Below, in pieces: positions 61,746 through 64,000 of a stretch of DNA of 64,000 nt. Where the stretch lies: contig NZ_CP134146.1 of assembly GCF_031583575.1 (NCBI RefSeq), positions 2,852,001 through 2,916,000 of the forward strand, in the 5' to 3' direction. A program made the position numbers and the translations under genes. Each line of letters begins with the position of its first letter. The first letter of the stretch is position 1. The stretch is from Thalassotalea nanhaiensis (GTDB lineage Bacteria > Pseudomonadota > Gammaproteobacteria > Enterobacterales > Alteromonadaceae). The notes below the pieces were generated by a model that worked only from the letters and a program-made list of their open reading frames with translations, made no database searches and was not told the origin of the DNA.

Positions 61746-64000
61746 ATGAACAATAAAGCATTCATGTTATGTAGCGTCTTGTTACTTTCTGCCTGTGGTG
61801 GCGGTGGTGGCGGTGGCGGTACAGAGAAAAAAATAACTCAACCTCCAACAAATCCACCAACGGTTTCTATTACTGCAGTGACTTCTGCACCAGAACAAAC
61901 TGAAGTGGTGCTAACACCAAGCATTAGTTTTGATAGTTCAACGTTAAAGTCAGCACTATGGTCACAAGTGTCTGGCCCAACCGTTGACGTCGTCACTGGT
62001 GAAAATCAACAAGCCAGTTTTTTAGCTCCTGTTGTTAAAGTACAAGATGGTGAGCAAACGTTAGAGTTTTCTTTAACCGTTACCGATAATAATGACTTAA
62101 CTACAACAGAAAGCGTAGCTGTTACGGTACAGCCGATTAACACTAACCCGGTAATAACAACAGCAAACATTGAAGCCATCGCCGAGCAAAGCTCTTATAC
62201 TTTTGCAGTAGAAGCTACTGATAATGACGGTAGCATTGCAAGTTTTTCTTGGACAACAGAAAATCAAGACGTTGTTATAAGCGATGCTGACAAAGTGAAT
62301 GCTAGCTTTACAGCGCCGCAAATAGAAACGTCTGTTGTCATTGATTTTACTTTAACGGTAATCGATGACGAAAACGGTGAAACCTCAAAACTTATTTCGG
62401 TTCCAGTAAACCCTGTGGTAAGCGGTATGTTAGTTGGAACTGAGTTTAACCCGGTTAACACTAACTCCACACCGATAGAAGAGCGCGATGTGGTGATATA
62501 TGACTTGGTGTCAAATCAGATCCTTGGTAGCACTAAACCAAACACTGACGGTAGCTATTCAGTTATGCTGCAAGATAGCGCCTCTTTATTAAATGGCATC
62601 AAAGTAAGCGCTACCAAAGACGTTATTATAGAGTCCAGTGAAACTCCAGGTGAATTTTTCACCAGTAAAGAAACTGAGCTTGAAGCAATATGCTATAGCG
62701 AAGAGCGACACAGTTGTAATGCTACGCCGATATCTTTTTTAGTAGCTCGAGTACTTGATTTTAAAGAAGACATATCAACTCGTAGTCAAGCCAAAGAATA
62801 CCTTGAGCAAGCTCTTAATATTAATTTATCAACCGACCCATTTCTTGATACCGCTAATAACAACGGTATTGATATTAATGTTATACAAACAGCATTATTG
62901 TCGAGTGAATTAACTTACACAGGTTGGGCAAATAGTGTGTTGGGCTTTATTGAAGGGTCTACAGAAGATGTAGCAACCATGGCAACTTATTTTACAAATA
63001 TTGATGCGGCACGTTTAGGCGTAATTATTACCTCAAACTCTGCTACTTTAATTGAAAATGCCTTTGATATTGTCGATTTTACCGCAACTGCCAATTTGTT
63101 TGGCGAACTTCCCGATGGCAATTCTGGCATTTACAATTACCAATGGGAATTGCCTCAAGGCCATGACATTACCGTAGAAAATGACGACACTACATCAAAG
63201 CTGTTACGAGTTAAGTTACCTGATGTTGAACAAGACACGCCTTTAACCTTCATGGTAACAGTTACAAATGACGACTTCGTTGCAAGCAATGAGATCACGT
63301 TAACGGTAAAACCTGTTGAAACTGTAGATAACACAATACCAAAAATTGAGACCTTAAAGGATGCGATATTTGAGTCAAATAGCGATATTGTAATAACCGC
63401 CAGCGCATCAGATGGCCAAGATTTCGCTTCGCAGCTTAGTGTTAGCTGGCAGCAACTTTCAGGACCAAATGTAACTCTAGAGTCTACAAACAATTTTACG
63501 TTAAGCTTTAAAACACCAGAGGTGCTTGCTGAAGCCGAAAAATTAGTTTTTGAGATCACAGTAATAGACTCAAACTTTGGAGCTGCGACAGACACTGTCG
63601 ATGTTTATGTAACTAAAGTTATTGAGTTATCTGCATTCAGCTTAAATGACACAGGGGTTACTGACTGTGGAAATTATGCATTCGATGGCGGCGCACATAA
63701 TAACAATGTTAATTGTTTAGCACCCGTAGGCTCTGAGCCATTGCCAAATAATCAAGACGCCCATTTTGGTCGTGATGTTGATAACAATGATGATACGGAT
63801 GGTGTTGCAGGATTTAACTATTCTAAAATAGCTGCAGATGGCACAGTACTAAGTAATGACGCAACCGAGTGGTCTTGTGTGCTTGATAATGTAACTGGTT
63901 TAATGTGGGAACGTAAAACAAGTGCAAAAGATATTCATGGTATTGACACCGTATTCTTCTATTTTGATACCGATTACTCTAAAAATGGTGGTCGACCTGG
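61746..64000 (+). CDS. Poly-Gly lipoprotein with PKD-like domains, cut at the window end
   Basis: The frame is open from the ATG (AAGAAGAG upstream) to the end of the window, over 751 residues, without a stop. The signal MNNKAFMLCSVLLLSAC is a lipobox, and eight glycines follow the cysteine. PKD or REJ-like regions (LWSQVSGPTVDVV, LSVSWQQLSGPNVTLES) alternate with beta-rich domains. Near the window end, EWSCVLDNVTGLMWERKTS is the hallmark start of a DUF1566 (Lcl C-terminal type) domain. It is divergent from the protease operon over a 469-bp gap with shared operator-like repeats. It is probably a surface-exposed lipoprotein related in design to the two at 39931 and 43040. The C-terminus is missing, so length and final domains are unknown. 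Confidence 0.85.
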   Translation, partial: MNNKAFMLCSVLLLSACGGGGGGGGTEKKITQPPTNPPTVSITAVTSAPEQTEVVLTPSISFDSSTLKSALWSQVSGPTVDVVTGENQQASFLAPVVKVQDGEQTLEFSLTVTDNNDLTTTESVAVTVQPINTNPVITTANIEAIAEQSSYTFAVEATDNDGSIASFSWTTENQDVVISDADKVNASFTAPQIETSVVIDFTLTVIDDENGETSKLISVPVNPVVSGMLVGTEFNPVNTNSTPIEERDVVIYDLVSNQILGSTKPNTDGSYSVMLQDSASLLNGIKVSATKDVIIESSETPGEFFTSKETELEAICYSEERHSCNATPISFLVARVLDFKEDISTRSQAKEYLEQALNINLSTDPFLDTANNNGIDINVIQTALLSSELTYTGWANSVLGFIEGSTEDVATMATYFTNIDAARLGVIITSNSATLIENAFDIVDFTATANLFGELPDGNSGIYNYQWELPQGHDITVENDDTTSKLLRVKLPDVEQDTPLTFMVTVTNDDFVASNEITLTVKPVETVDNTIPKIETLKDAIFESNSDIVITASASDGQDFASQLSVSWQQLSGPNVTLESTNNFTLSFKTPEVLAEAEKLVFEITVIDSNFGAATDTVDVYVTKVIELSAFSLNDTGVTDCGNYAFDGGAHNNNVNCLAPVGSEPLPNNQDAHFGRDVDNNDDTDGVAGFNYSKIAADGTVLSNDATEWSCVLDNVTGLMWERKTSAKDIHGIDTVFFYFDTDYSKNGGRP

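Overview
The window looks like chromosomal DNA of a marine, proteolytic gammaproteobacterium of the Alteromonadales, probably the Colwelliaceae (Colwellia/Thalassotalea type). This placement is inferred from AT-rich DNA, several very large secreted proteases with GlyGly-CTERM tails, poly-glycine lipoproteins, TonB-dependent receptors and OprB-type porins. No rRNA, tRNA, CRISPR array or intact insertion sequence was recognised.

Left part (about 1-19.5 kb) is an uptake-and-catabolism region. It holds an MFS organic-anion transporter, two paralogous OprB-type porins near its two ends, a divergent pair of AraC-type regulators, an outer-membrane protein of the phenol-meta-pathway type, and a LysR regulator divergent from an enoyl-CoA hydratase. 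Its core is a minus-strand operon (15082 to 12363) encoding a PaaABCD-like multicomponent diiron monooxygenase. The PaaD part is split into two genes (a DUF59 protein and a separate zinc ribbon) and no PaaE-type reductase is present. Beyond a terminator follow a secreted amidohydrolase and two adjacent acyl-CoA dehydrogenases whose predicted catalytic glutamates sit at different positions. A YeiH-family exporter and a third acyl-CoA dehydrogenase lie upstream. A 14-bp motif recurs upstream of the oxygenase operon and the second porin, with a weaker copy upstream of the third dehydrogenase. The substrate cannot be read from sequence; a CoA thioester is likely.

The middle (19.8-27.3 kb) has a lone subtilisin-like exoprotease, then a small cassette of PadR regulator, HAAS/sensor-domain membrane protein and CPBP-type (CAAX-like) protease, with a 36-bp palindrome upstream of padR, and then a small outer-membrane barrel protein.

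The right part (27.4-64 kb) is a secreted-proteolysis region. One operon (39618 to 27416) encodes a TonB-dependent receptor, a 2164-residue subtilase and a Calx-beta protein. A second (61276 to 47851) encodes a 1915-residue subtilase, an M36 metallopeptidase and an Oar-like TonB-dependent receptor. Between them lie two divergent, paralogous lipoproteins (Ig-like/cadherin-like domains, calcium-binding repeats, an RCC1-like propeller with paired cysteines) and a small secreted orphan. A further poly-Gly lipoprotein runs off the right end. Five proteins end in GlyGly-CTERM-like tails, which fits type II secretion and rhombosortase processing. A reasonable model is that the proteases cut external protein and the receptors import the products; this is inference.
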